A model generated the notes under the pieces. It was not told where the DNA came from, did not search any database, and saw only the letters and a list, made by a program, of their open reading frames with translations. Below, piece after piece: positions 1 through 12,427 of a stretch of 64,000 bases of DNA. Numbering within the stretch: position 1 is the stretch's first letter; the number at the start of each line of letters is the position of its first letter. The position numbers and the translations under genes were made by a program. The stretch is from Plazaster borealis (lineage: Eukaryota > Echinodermata > Asteroidea > Forcipulatida > Labidiasteridae), in the NCBI GenBank assembly GCA_021014325.1, contig JAJGQC010000293.1, forward strand, positions 36,001 to 100,000, given 5' to 3'.

Positions 1-604
1 GCATTAACAAAATCATTTTTTCCAAGGATACCTGAAGTAACTGCCTTTAAAAACCCTCAATTGACTCTTTCACCGTTCCATTACTCTAATTCTGCTATGA
101 AAACAATCTGTGGATCTCAGCTCTTTGAATATGCATCGGTGGCATATAATGCATGGCTAGATGTATCAACCCCACTGCCCTTGTGTCATTCACAGTACAA
201 ACAACATCCAGTTGTTTCAAATCCAAGAATGCCACTTTAGGCAAGACTGAAATGGCTCTGAGAAAATATCCTGAAGGACTGACGGGCCGTTTAATTTTTT
301 GAGATGAAAGATTCGAGAGGGAGATGAAGAAATAATGAGGGGATGACTTAAGCGTCATGTGTATGGGCTCGACATTAGGGTAAGGTCAGTAATATGAAGC
401 TGGGGATGATGCTGTAGAATATTGGGCCAAATAATTCTGACTACAAATTATAGGATAACTGTATGTTGATTTTAGAGGTTGGCTCTGTAAAGTTAAAAAC
501 AGGTAGGCCAAATTTATCAGCAATCTGGTGCTTAAAAATTATAGATGACAGAAATCTGTGTTTCTGAACGATTTTTCAGACTTACCATGAAATTACCCGC
601 ACAA
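1..604. other. Non-coding, nothing recognised
   Basis: AT-rich sequence; short ORFs without splice or homology support. Confidence 0.5.
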
Positions 605-940
605 AATAACACCTGGACTGTGCAAGACCTGCATTTATTTGAACCTCCAGTACCAAGTTGGTCCAGACCTTGTTGGGTTTTACATGTGCACGATTCTGTT
701 TCTTCAAATGCTTTATTTTTACGTATTTTATGGCTATGAAAATTATATCACATTGTTAGGAGTAAAATTTTGACATGAAATATATCAGAGTAAAATAATT
801 TAATAAATCAACATCAAATTTAAAAGAAGACTTGACCTCCTTTTCTGGTTACTTGTAGTCAATTTTGCCCAACTGACGTTCATTTTATTATTAAACCTAC
901 GTAATGGTCACACAAATTCGAGCCTGATTGGCAAATGTTT
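605..940 (+). repeat. Diverged direct repeat, copy 1
   Basis: Runs parallel to 1735-2056: TCCAG-CCAA / TGGTCC-AGACC, TTTTACATG, TTTATGGCTATGAAAATTA, GACTTGACCTCCTTTTCTGG and GCCCAACTGACGTTCATTTT. Estimated about 70% alike by eye. Function unknown. Confidence 0.6.
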
Positions 941-954
941 AAAATTCTAACTCT

Positions 955-1402
955 ACATGATGCCATCGAACTGTGGTCCACTGTCCGTTTTTAATTAAAT
1001 AATCAGTACTCCGCCATTTGGGGTTTTTTTAATCTAAAAAATTTGCCATCTAAACCTAGCCAAATAGCATGGTAAATGTCTTGTTACCATCCGGGGTCTT
1101 TTTCACACAAAAAATCCATCAATGACCAGCTCTCCCGGAATTCCCAATGGACTTGTACAGCAATTTGACCTTGGGGTCAATAGCCACTACTGGGTGAAAT
1201 GAACCCTAGAGTTTCCAGATGGCTTTTTCTGTATACTTGTACAATGGCTGTAAGCAGTGACCTGGTTATTTATTTGGATGAGATGAGTAGGGTCCATATC
1301 TAATGGTTTGGGCCATTTGAAAGTGATTGGGTTCTCCACAAAAATTAATTACACACTAATACAAACGGACAGTAGCCTACTGTTCGATGGCGTAAGCATG
1401 TG
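955..1402. mobile_element. Foldback element with inverted ends
   Basis: ATGCCATCGAACTGTGG and CCACTGTCCGTTTTTAATTA (958-1000) reappear inverted at 1343-1400 as ACAAACGGACAGTAGCC and TACTGTTCGATGGCGT. The interior has no ORF. Confidence 0.55.
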
Positions 1403-1734
1403 ATTTTTTGTTGATGGTGTCATTTAAAATGCTTTTATCACACCCGAAGGGCCTCTTGAAGCACTCATTATTGTTGTCTACAGGTATGTAGAGAGCTATG
1501 TTTGAAATTATGTGACCAATTTATATAAACAGCAATATGTAAGAGTTACAGAAATGTATCGTTAATAATGTTCAAACAGTAGGCTCTGTGTACCAGCATG
1601 ACCTGTCTTACATAAAACTGCAAGTCCCATAAACATTTATTGTAGGTTGTTCACATAAATGATACAGGTACATTTTTCTACCGCAGCTTCGTTTGAAGTA
1701 AAATCTCAGGGTACCCCTTAATAGACTGTGCAAG

Positions 1735-2056
1735 TCTCGCGCATGTTCAAGCTTCCGGGACCATTGTGGTCCCAACCATTTATGGAGTTTTACGTGGGTG
1801 GGATTTTGTTTCGTCAATTATTTTAGTTTAATGTAGTTTATGGCCATGAAAATTAAATATGATGTTGGGAATGTAATACTAAGTGATAAACAATATGAAA
1901 ATTAAACCAATTCAACAAAATACGAAGAAAACCCGGGAAAAAGACTTGACCTCCGTTTCCGGTTACTAAGATTAAGAATGCTTGCCCAACTGACGTTCAT
2001 GTTGTCATTAAACCTGTGTGATAGATGCACACATTCGGGCGTGATTGGCAAATGGG
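1735..2056 (+). repeat. Diverged direct repeat, copy 2
   Basis: Partner of 605-940: TTTATGGCCATGAAAATTAA, GACTTGACCTCCGTTTCCGG, GCCCAACTGACGTTCATGTT and GTGATTGGCAAATG. Confidence 0.6.
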
Positions 2057-2990
2057 GTCTCTAACAATAAGCATCCTCGCCCCAAGTTTTAATTTTGTTT
2101 CAATGAAAATTTGATTAAATTATTTGTATTATACAACAAATTTAAAATTTATTTATAACATCTTGTTTTGGTTATTTTTATTTTCAAGAATTTTGTATTT
2201 ATAATTTTAAAAGATTTGATTTCATAGAAAAATATAGTCTTCATTCAAGTTTTGTTCTTCTTTTTTTCGATATGCGCGAGACTTTCACAGTCTATTGAGT
2301 AACTCACTGACTCGCATCCCAAAATCAAAATCAAAATCAAATGTGCTGGTAAAATAATGATGTCTCGGCAAATGTTTCTGTCTCAAAATGACATAAGATC
2401 TACTCAGTGGTTCACGTAAATTCCAAAAAAAATCCTTGGATAGACAAAGTAGCTACAGAAGCTGCATTTTGTTAATACCGATTACCTTAACTTACGTCTG
2501 CTGGTAACTGAGAATGCAAAACAAAGTTTTCTTAGCGTAAACAGTTTTCCAAGGAAAAAAAAGTAAAATCTTTCTGTGACTAATCCTCTATTTTATGAAC
2601 CCAACATGAATGCTAAGCATTATTATGCTCGGCAACTTCTTAGAATTAGACCTGATGGCCAGTCTTCATCTGGGCTCGAAATTTGGGGGGAAAATCAACA
2701 AGACCTCAGGACTTGTAGCCTAAAATGTTTATTGGACCAGAATTGTTTTTACAAGACCAGAATCAAAATAAGAAAAAGTTTCCTGACACAGTTTAATATG
2801 CATTTTACTGTTTTTATGCATGTGAACAAGCACTAAGACATGTAAGAGAAGATTGATCTCCTTTGTCTCTATGGGTATACTTCATTACTCAATAGTATTG
2901 AAAGGTCTTTTGTCAGACTCAAAGTCAACATTTAAACACAATTTGTTTTGTTCAAGATATTACACAGAAAGGTATTATTATTCATATTTC

Positions 2991-3139
2991 CTCCGATTGC
3001 GAATGCGATGCAAATTTTGACGTCACAAATTTGCAACAAATAATTCGCAAGAGTGCTCAACTCTTGCAAAACATTTGCAACAAAAACAGAGCTGTGACAT
3101 CAAATTTGCTTCGCACGAAGCATTTGCAGGAAGTATGAA
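2991..3139. mobile_element. Short foldback MITE
   Basis: Inverted arms TTCATATTTCCTCC...TTTTGACGTCAC and GTGACATCAAATTTG...GCAGGAAGTATGAA, about 45-50 bp each, with a smaller inner inverted pair TTCGCAAGAG / CTCTTGCAAA. Confidence 0.55.
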
Positions 3140-4268
3140 CCGGGCTTTATTCAATTAAAACACCCAAGACCGCCCGACTGGCTTGGTCTTGAGTTTACTG
3201 GCCTGATGCTAAAATTACTGGCCTCGGGCCTGAAGTCCAGTGTGAATTTCGAGCCCTGTACATGGGGCATGAATGCAAACTTCTGGCGGATATTCAAAAA
3301 GATTACCACATTTTTTCCCCATTTTTCTTTTTGTATAGGCCTAAGCCTATTCAAGACAAAACAGATGTAATCCAAAACCTATGTAGCAGTGTTTGCCCTT
3401 AACTTTTTCAGTGACCCACCCGGCAGGACCAGTTAGCTTGTCATTTCACTAGCTCCCCAGCTTTTTCACTTGTCCATACTTTATGTTAAATAGGCTGTTT
3501 TCTAACACTGAACTAGCCAGCAGGACCACTTGGAGTAAAGTTTGACTGGTCCTCAAGTGTTTTAACTGACATTTGCCCAACGAACGACTGTTACAGGAGA
3601 ACGCTGTGTAGAAATTATTACATACAAATTATTACATAATTAATCGGATATTATTTCGAGGCATTGTATCCGTGAATCATTGTGTATCTTAGACTACGGT
3701 ACGCTTGATGATCATTTTGCAGACAAATCTTTAATTTGTGATTCTTAATGACTTCATGATGGGATAGACATTATGTTTGATTATTTGTTCTCCCTTTTTT
3801 CACGATGCTTGCTGATGTATACTTTTTTTGTAGTTGATAAACCCAATACATCACATATCTACAACAGACCTCAATTTTACTTTTCGAAGTGAACAAAATA
3901 ATTGCAATGGTCTGGACAGTTTAACAAGAAAGAAATCAAAAGTATTCTTTCAGTGATAAAGCTTAGAATTTGTATCTTAGAATGACGCAAATCCTGGGAA
4001 GTAACTTCATCAGGGAGAAATCCCCCGGCACTTTAGTTCTGTTATCACCTTGACTTTTGATTACTGAGGGGAGATGTTTGGACCTGGGGACATTGTCGAT
4101 CTTTTTCTTCTCTAACTAAGTGAGAAGAATCACAATGGAGTGCTCGAACTCCGACTTGATAGGATCTGCCGCATGTGTTGGGAGTCTTTTTTGCTATTGT
4201 CAGATCTAAACATTTCTTTTTGTTCGGTCTGTACTGAGTTTTTTGCCATTTTGTTGTTTGTTTTACAG

Positions 4269-4339
4269 GTTCTTGATAATAAATACCAGCACATGCAAGA
4301 GATAGAGCGGAAGGTTTAAGGATTACGCCAGTTAAAAAG
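4269..4339 (+). other. Possible 5' non-coding exon
   Basis: A 71-nt segment is flanked by a T-rich tract with TTTTACAG and by a GTAAAA donor-like sequence. It has no useful ORF. It could be a 5' UTR exon of mef2 or of something else, or chance. It is listed because splice-like borders on both sides are uncommon and mef2 needs an upstream exon. Confidence 0.18.
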
Positions 4340-4479
4340 GTAAAATATAGTCATTTTCTGTGTGTGTTTGAGTGAGCATTGTACTTTCGAAAAGGACAGG
4401 TGTCTGTTGGTCATAGTTGCTGTGCCGTGCTGGGCTAAAGCAGGGCAAATATAATTCAATATTTCCTACAAATTACGCT

Positions 4480-4970
4480 GCAACCGAGCCTCTTTTCCTG
4501 ATGTGCTGACGTCACAGCATTCTCTGGGAAATCGTTGAGACACACTGTTTTGTGAGGTGGGGAGAACCATTGATCCCTCTCTTCATTTTGGGGAGACTTC
4601 CGGATAAATTACGAAAACCTTGCCCTGGCTTGGGTTACATGGCCATTAAATCATCACCCGTGCTCGGGGATTTGTACTGCGTAATGAAATTCCTATAGAT
4701 CGGATAGAGAATTCCTTGGCTGCTCCGCGGCCGGATAATCTTTCATGCTCTCCGGTTTGCACGTCCGGGAATCCGCCCCTGTGAAATCTCCAATTTATAC
4801 CCCGGGTTTGCTCATTCTGTAGGCAATTTGGTCAGGGGATCATTGGCGGATTGTCATCGTACAGCTGTAGCCCCTTTGCCGGAACGTGATAGCACGGATT
4901 GAGACGGAAATTTAGTTATTGCACCCTTTTATGCTGATAAAAGGCAAGGCAAATACTCAGAAAAGGTCAC
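4480..4970. promoter_or_regulatory. Unique GC-richer block in the upstream region
   Basis: TTCTCTGGGAAATCG, CTCCGCGGCCGGATAATC and GGGATCATTGGCGGATTGTC. It stands out from the AT-rich surroundings and lacks repeat features. It follows the weak exon candidate at 4269-4339; promoter or enhancer are both possible. Confidence 0.25.
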
Positions 4971-5939
4971 AAGCAATTGCAGCGTATGTTTGAAGAATTT
5001 GCCATGTACAAAGCTTATATAAGTTGAGTGTCTCACATGTACATATTGGAGTTGGACGTGGTTCAGAGTTATCTCTGAATGCAGCTTTTGTTGAGGCAGA
5101 TCTGAAATGTCAAAACTTGCTCAGCATTTCCAATTCTTATCAACCATGTGTGGTTCCTGAGAATCCATACACATGCCATGGGAATTACAATTTATACTTT
5201 ATTGGAGTTTGACGTTGACTGGTTCAATAAGATACCAGCAACTTGGGCACTGAACAGTGCAATTCAACTTTCAATTGACTTTCTTTATTTAGACTCGACA
5301 GTTTAGGTATGTTCAGCGTTTGTTTATAATTACAAAAGAGTATTTAATCTAGGGTTGAAATGTGCAAAGTAAGTAACTTCCTCGGTCAGTGTGGTATTTC
5401 TGGCCACATGCGTAGATGCAGATTGGCCTTTCTTTGCTGGGCAGACCCTGTACTCAGAGGAGATGTATTTTACTTGGAAATGCACTCTCCGCACTGCATT
5501 AGTGGTGCCCAGACCACGGGAATCACCGCACGCACAATTTGCTCGCTTCCCCTGACCAGAACGCATTGGAGAAGCCTCCCCCTCGTTGAACGGCTCGAGT
5601 CGAGAGGCTTTGCGTGCAGATAAATATTGCACCAATGCGTCACAAACCATTACAGATGCAAGTCACCTGCGGCAGGCAGTGTCCGAGTAGACATCAAACA
5701 TCCGTGTCTGAATGGAGACTGGCGACTGTTTTACCACTTAAAGATCAGGGTTCACGTTTTTTGTTTATCAGAAATTTGTTGTTAAATAAAACAATAATAA
5801 CAATATTTTCGAGAGGGCACTTAACAAACCATCCGTGTGCAACACATAAGAATAATGTGAATTAAAATACAAACACTTATTCAAAAAATTATGTGTCAAA
5901 CAAATTCTTACTTGTTTGCCATCAAGCAAGAAATTTAGC

Positions 5940-6110
5940 TGTTGCAAATTGCTTACCAACCAAAAGGACCCGTTATAAATGCAAAAATGGATAACGACTC
6001 CGTGTTTGGACCCCAGTAGAGTTTTTCTCAAAGGCTGAAAAACTATTTGCCAGAGAAACTTTAAGATATTCTTCAACAGAAAATGTACAAGTTTGGTTTT
6101 GTTCACTTAG
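5940..6110. repeat. Dispersed repeat, GCTTACCAACCAAAAGGACC family
   Basis: Shares GCTTACCAACCAAAAGGACC, TGTTTGGACCCCAGTAGAG and TTTCTCAAAGGC with 36075-36180. Confidence 0.5.
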
Positions 6111-7917
6111 TCGTCCATGCTTAAGTGAACTTAGTTATCGGTATAAGTTATTGAAGTAGTAATAATTGAACTCACCCACAGTGGAATGAGAGGGGTTATC
6201 TTGAAGACTGTACCGAGTATGGTACTATGCATATAATTTGACTAGTTTGGAAAAAATTGTTGATTCAAAGTATAGGAAGCACATTTTTCTGTCTCATCTT
6301 GTGAACAAGGAATTCTTTAAATAACAAGTCTCCGGGTACAGTTAACACTTGCACCTTGGCACAAAATGCGCCAGTAGGTTCATGTATGCATAGTGCAGAA
6401 AATCCATAGCCATAAGCAGTAGAGCTGACAATGTTCAAATATTTGTACTCTGCAAAGTGCATTGAAAAATTCTTGGAAATTTTTGTGGCTACAGAAGTCA
6501 TGCCACATGATAAGTTTAGGGGATATGACCACTAATAAATCACAGTGGTGTTAGTATTTAATTAAAGATTTAATTTTCAAATGTGATACTTCCAAAGGAG
6601 AGCACACATTCTGTTTCCTGAATGAGAGGAATGTGGTACACATTTTTACTGGATTTTTCAAAGGCTTGTGGAACGATTTGCTTTAAGATTTGAGAGGATT
6701 GGAATGAATGAAGGGAGCACATCTTTAAGAAAAGCAAGGAAAAAGTACAAGCACCTAGGGGCTGTAACCTCCCATGGATATGGGCAGTGGTTATACATGT
6801 ATAAGGCCAATTAAACCAGGACAATCAGCCTGGTTCTTTGTTTTTCCAAGCACAAGTAATTGGCCATATCAGTTAACTGTGAACTGTTCTTGCCTGCTGT
6901 GCAGGTCTATTTGTTTAATATCTGATTAGGTGTGTAAGCCTGACTGCCCATTGGCCTCAAGCCCTTGGAAAGTAACTGTCCACTGTTGTAGTGTAATTTA
7001 GGATTAAGCAGTGGCAGGGAGGGTAAAGCCCTTGTATAAATTGGATTATGGATTGGTTGACTGAGAATGGCAAAGCTTAGGTACTAACCCTGAAACTGTG
7101 AAACTGCATGCTGCCATAAAAATGTGTGTACACTATACACATACATATGTAATTTGGTTAGTGAACATAAATGTGCACATGAAGACTGCTATAAGTAAAT
7201 AGGTTGTAGAATGTGGACTAAAGCATTGAGAAAGGACCCTCTATGATTAAAGAGAAGCCTAAAAATACCCTTATTAATACTGTTTGTTTAATCAAAATGT
7301 TGGATTCGCTGTTTAAAAACTATATTATCAAAAACACTGTTAAAAATATCTGCTTCCAACAAATACATCTGCCCAGTATTGTTTGTTTCTCCTTCATAAC
7401 AAAAGTAGTTATAACAAAAATGAACAATTTTTTTTAGCGCACAAATCCACAAAAAGGCTAATGGCAAAAGGGCTAATGGCACTAATACATGTACATACAA
7501 AGTACAAGATAACTAAAATATAAAAGACAAGAAAACAGTTGAAACCATGAAAATAACATTACGCAAATGCTTCATTAAAAGTATAAGTTAAAGAAACCAA
7601 TGATTTGATTTGACATTCAATTCAATTCAATTCAATTTATTATATGTGATGGCAATGGGGCAATTTGTTCCATAACATCAATAGCTTCTGCTCTACACAG
7701 CAGACATGCTTTCTTGTTGATTATGTCATGTTTTAAATTAACCCAAATCTAGTATAATGCTACATGAAACTTCCGGTGCAACATGAGCCTTTAATATGAA
7801 AAAAAAGGTACAAGTAAAAATTCTTTTAATTAAAGAGTTCTATATTTTACAATTAATGTCAACATCTAGTGGTTTTGTTTAAAAATGGCAGCAATCAGCA
7901 AATCCTAGCTTTGTGGT
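6111..7917. other. Non-coding stretch
   Basis: AT-rich; a short (TTCAA)n run at about 7618-7638. Nothing else recognised. Confidence 0.45.
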
Positions 7918-8285
7918 GTGTCGTGGCTGAGTGGTCAAGTGCACTGGTTTCAAGCTCTGGTGTTCCTGATTGTGTGGGTTCGAGTCCCAGTCTTGACACT
8001 TGTGTCCTTGAGCAGGATTTTTTACCATTTTTACTACGTAAAGCTGCTGGTCCCGTATGTTTTGTAATGCATGGAACCAGTTACACTATCACTAAGAAGA
8101 AGGGGTTTGCCCCGGTGTTTATGGCAGTGGCTGCTGAGCGTGCGCCCTACATAAATCAGTCTCATAATTGTAGAAATTTAATGAACATGTCTTAAAAAAT
8201 TTTTTTTTTGTTCAAGCACCTTGAGTAATTGATTGGCAGATACGTGCGCTATATGTAGGACCTTGGTATTAATATTATTTTTGTG
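7918..8285 (+). mobile_element. tRNA-Leu-derived SINE
   Basis: The head carries an exact A box (TGGCTGAGTGG, 7924-7934) and B box (GGTTCGAGTCC, 7977-7987), 42 bases apart as in a class II tRNA. The whole 5' segment, including TTTCAAGCTCTGG and the CTTGACA end, resembles tRNA-Leu(CAA). After it comes a body with GGTTTGCCCCGGTGTTTATG and a tail GTGCGCTATATGTAGGACC, then an ATT-rich run. The same body and tail occur at 53220. The head is an RNA polymerase III promoter. Confidence 0.75.
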
Positions 8286-8334
8286 TTTAACAACAAAGTA
8301 CAGGATTTATAAGAACTATCAACAACAAAAATGA

Positions 8335-8470
8335 TTACACATTCATATAGGCCTAATGGTTTTTTATGCTATTTTCTCATGACTTCGATGACCGATCGAG
8401 CTTAAACTTTTTGAAATGTTTGTTGTTTCATGTATGTTTTTGTTGGGTCACATCATAGTCAAACAAAGTG
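8335..8470. mobile_element. Family B MITE fragment
   Basis: TTTTCTCATGACTTCGATGACC, GAGCTTAAACTTT and TTGTTTCATGTATG match the right half of family B; no clear ends remain. Confidence 0.45.
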
Positions 8471-9204
8471 CGAATAGGCCTACCGTTTTATTTTGGACAC
8501 TCGCCAATGATGTCCTTGTGCTTTACTTTAATAAGGAAGTATTGGAATTCTGAATTGATCATTTTGAGGAACCACTTTGTTGTTTTTGATGCAGTTTCAT
8601 AGGTTTTTTTATGAGGATTTTCTTGTGCATAAAATTTAATGTGTACCAGTCAATCTTCCTTGAGACCCAGATGTGGGATCAATGGCCTTGTAGACATTCC
8701 AGGGACCCATTAAAAATGATATTAAAAACATCTCATGTAGGTGTAAGGAGAGAATATTCATTTAAAACCATGGAGAAGGATATATCTTACAAAACGTCTG
8801 GTTTCTAAGAAACTCTACAATGTATTAAAATGTCACTTTTCAACTTCCCTAGAAGTCATCTTTGAAGTATGATGGACCCTGACAACATAAACAGGACAAA
8901 CCACAGCAACTCGTCAACAGTTTTAATTGGAGTATGGCCTACTACTACTAGAACCTGCTGAATTGGCATAAGTAATTCTTCTGTTAAGCTGGTTTCAGAA
9001 GGGAAAGGAACTTCCTTCAAATTATCCGCGAATAAAATTAATTCAAGGGTTAAAAACGACATTAAATTATGTACATTAGTTACAAGCGAGACATAAAAAT
9101 GATCAATTTATGTCGTGCATTAACAGCAAATTAATGGAAATCATCTAAATTGTGTAACCAAAAACCTTCCATTGAAAAAATTTCAGAGATGAAATATACA
9201 ATAT

Positions 9205-9330
9205 ACAATAAACTCAGTATATTTTATGAGTAGGGTAGATGGCCTTAGCTTTCGATCCAGACCGGACCTTCTTCAGAGGCATAAAACAAGTACAAACAAA
9301 TACATATCCATTTATAGAAAAAGAGAGGGG
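9205..9330 (-). repeat. Interspersed repeat with CTGAAGAAGG...GAAAGC motif
   Basis: On the minus strand: CTCTGAAGAAGGTCCGG, then TCTGGATCGAAAGCTAAGG. CTGA(A/T)GAAGG-stem-GAAAGC motifs recur in repeats of many animals. It resembles a hammerhead ribozyme core but has one extra base before stem II. Confidence 0.4.
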
Positions 9331-10071
9331 AAAGGGATTAAGGGAAGGATCCAGAAAGAAGCAGGAAAATTATAGCCAATCAAAGTTTCTATTTCAGAAA
9401 CAATTGTGGCTATAGTCGCTGCTAAGCGTGTGCAACATTTTAACTAATGAGTTGGAGGAATTGATGATATCTTTATTATGGAAAGTAAATCAAGGTTTTG
9501 TATGAATTATTTCAAGGTTAACCCTTCAATAGGTTTTCCCACTTTGAGGAATAAAACTGGAAAATCTGAAAGACTAATTAGCATTTTGAGCTGAGATTTT
9601 TACAGGATAGTTGTTTACTTTAAATCTTAATTTTAAAAAGGTATTATAAAAAATGTCAGCCTCGTGCAAATGGTTCAATAAATGCATTGTTTTAAATGAA
9701 CTTTATTCCAATCACCGCATAAATATTGTTTTGACACTTCAAAAAATGCTACATCGAGTAAACAGTGGCCAAATGGTAAAGATTAAAGAGAAAGCTTATA
9801 ATTTTATCAGGACAAAAAATACCATTTCCAAAAGACCAGAACCAACTTATCCCCCCTTTATTCATGTCCTTCATTTTCTGATGTTCTTTGTTAGAGAGAC
9901 CGCTTCAAAACATCTCCAATAAATCTTTAACATTCGTAGTAATCTGTAAAAGTGTTGCTAACATGTATTTCAAACGCAGAATTTGAAACAAGCATGTATG
10001 AACGTGCACAAACTCTCTGACAAAATAAGTACAGGTTTTCAGCATTTTCACTAAAACAGAACCAACACGTC

Positions 10072-10230
10072 AGGCCTGGAATTTCATCTTGAAGAGGGCA
10101 AGGCCATTTTTCATTTTGCAAAGGGCACTTTCATTTGAAAATCTTAGAGTCTATGAGAAACATTTGAAGGGGCACTAAGGCTAAGACCAAGGGCATCAGA
10201 GGCCATTGCCTCTGTGACCTTCCAGGCCTA
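10072..10230. mobile_element. Family E palindromic element
   Basis: Bounded by AGGCCTGGAATTTCATC and GACCTTCCAGGCCT. The inner segment GGGCAAGGCCATTTTTCATT and AAAGGGCACTTTCATTTG recurs at 17920 (reversed) and 52488. Non-coding. Confidence 0.6.
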
Positions 10231-11068
10231 ATGAAATTTAGTTGGACGGTGCATTTATTGTAAACTAGAGGATGGGAATAAATTGACTCTTCCAAAAACC
10301 ACGGTTACATTAATATCCCTTTAATGGTACTTGTAATAACCAACAAAGGCTTAATTGTAGATCAGATAGTGTAAAGCCAAGAAAAGTGCAAAGAAATCCT
10401 TACTTTTCTCGTCAAGTGGCTTGGCTTTATTTTCCCTCTTTCTTCTGGAGGTTCTTACTCGCTGGTTTAATTGGAAATCCATAACCCCAGAGGGCAGTAA
10501 CTGTATAGTGTTGCCGGGGAACCCATACTATGATGTTAACCTCCCACAACGGTCATTAGGTTAAACTTCAAACTTGTGCACAATTAATTGACTCATTGGT
10601 ATCTTTTACAGTTTTTTTTCTGTCCAACCCACAAAACAGAAACTTCAATTTCTTCTCAGAACCAACACTTTTCCAAAAATTTGTTCATTTGTACCTATAT
10701 GATAATGATTACTCCATTTTTTGAGTCCTATATGTTTTTTTTTAACCATGTGCATGTAATTTTGAAATTCATTGAAGCATACAGATTTTTATTTTCATTT
10801 TTTGGGGGACAAAAATAAAGCATAATTTTGTAAATGTTACACTTCAATTGAAAGTGCCTGGTCATCCAGCATAAGACAATATTAAATTATACTTTGCTTG
10901 AAAATGACAGCATTTCAGAGTGAAAAAGAAAAAATGATTAGAACTATTGGCACTTCTTACAGATTAGTAAGTAAGCTTTTGTATTAAAAATCAGCATTTT
11001 GTTGTCTGATTTTTTGTCTACATATTTTCAATCCTATACATTAAGAACATTTGCTTTTGGTGGACCCC

Positions 11069-11260
11069 TGGGCCTATTTTCATAGGTATGCTTATGTGCA
11101 AAAGAAAGAAAAAAAGTGTAACACAAAGCAAGTGTGCTTACCAGAAAAAAAGTTACCAGTCAAAATACCATGTCAAATTTGCAACTGGTTTCCTGTGTTT
11201 GCTTAGCAGAAAGAAGTTCTGCACTATTGTCTGCTTAAGCAGCTGTATGAAATTAGGCCT
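11069..11260. mobile_element. Family A MITE, diverged
   Basis: GGGCCTATTTTCATAGG to TTAAGCAGCTGTATGAAATT, with GTGTGCTTACCAG, TACCAGTCAAAATACCATG and GTTTGCTTAGCAG internally. Confidence 0.55.
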
Positions 11261-12417
11261 GGATCCTTCACTTCCAAGTTACTGCAGCTCTCTTTTTAAG
11301 CCATGGAGTTGTAGGTGTTTGTTAGTTTGGGTAAAAACTACAAAGAGATATTCTGGTGTACAGGTGTTTAGGTTTTTATTCACAGTGGAATTCTCTCCTT
11401 TGTATTTTGTCTCAACTTCAATGGTTTGAAATATCTGCGGGGGAAGTTTATTTTAGCGGGCCTAATTGCTGTAGCTTTCATGCTGGGTTACTGATATCAT
11501 ACGCCCTGCGGTCGGAGGCCTCCCCTGCTGGAAACTCCCTGGTCTTCCAGCACCGGCCGCTCCGGCTGGCTGCTAAGGGAACATCGCCATGGGAAAGGAA
11601 ACTCTTTCTTTATTCATATCTTGTGGTTTGGGAACCCGTCGGTAAGGGAATACCGATCTGGTTACTCAGTTTTGACTTTGAATATGCATATTATGGTACC
11701 TCTTTTTGGGGATGTTTTCTTTTTTTTGTGGGTGGAAATGCCATTATTTCAACATGTCTATAATTTTGACACTTGGATCCTGGTTTCAGAATTTGTTATC
11801 AGCAATGACTCTTATTCTTGTATAAAATGATGTTATGTGGTGTTTAATTACATGGTGGTGAGGTCCTTAGCACCTTTTGAACATTCCTAGTCATTGGGTC
11901 TACTTCAATCCCTGATCAGTCACCCCTTGAACCTTCTTCAACTCATGGGAAGCACTTCAAGCAGCATTGAGTGCTGAGGGGTTAACCAAACACACTATCA
12001 TCTCAGCCCATGCTCATTCCTAGATGTACACCTGGGCGAAGAGAAGCAAGTAACTGCTAATGGACTTGCTCAAGGCACATGAGCCATGTCCAATCTTGCT
12101 CTGTGGTCCAATCAATGATTCATTCTTGTGACTTGATCATTTGATCATGAACATCATTCACCTGACCACTTGACCAGCCACATGACTCCACTTGTCCCTG
12201 GGCGACCTCCCACAAGTTGGAGTTTCCAACATCTTCTACACTTATATAAATATAGACTCAATGATAATTCCCAGGCCCTCCCCAAAAAGAAGATCCAAAA
12301 ACTTCCCAATAAGGCAATGATTTTAACTTGTGGATCCGGGTGGGTTGGGCTTGATTTAAAAATAACACCTGAGAGATAGGAAGACCTCCATGGGTTTATC
12401 GATAAGGTACTATGGTA

Positions 12418-12427
12418 CTATTTTTAG
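12418..12427. promoter_or_regulatory. MEF2-type site, distal
   Basis: CTATTTTTAG in non-repetitive sequence, 14.5 kb upstream of the start codon. Confidence 0.25.

Larger units (their letters stand above)
3150..5939. other. Non-coding upstream stretch
   Basis: Contains a repeat-like segment at 3160-3260 (ACTGGCCTGATGCTAAAATT, inverted relative to 2640-2740), the weak exon candidate at 4269 and the unique block at 4480-4970. No gene seen. Confidence 0.45.

Noticed and set aside
11356..11763. 135-codon ORF upstream of mef2
   Set aside because: No domain, poor composition and it overlaps a family A MITE. A donor-like GTAAGG at 11642 hints at a non-coding exon, but there is no convincing acceptor or start.
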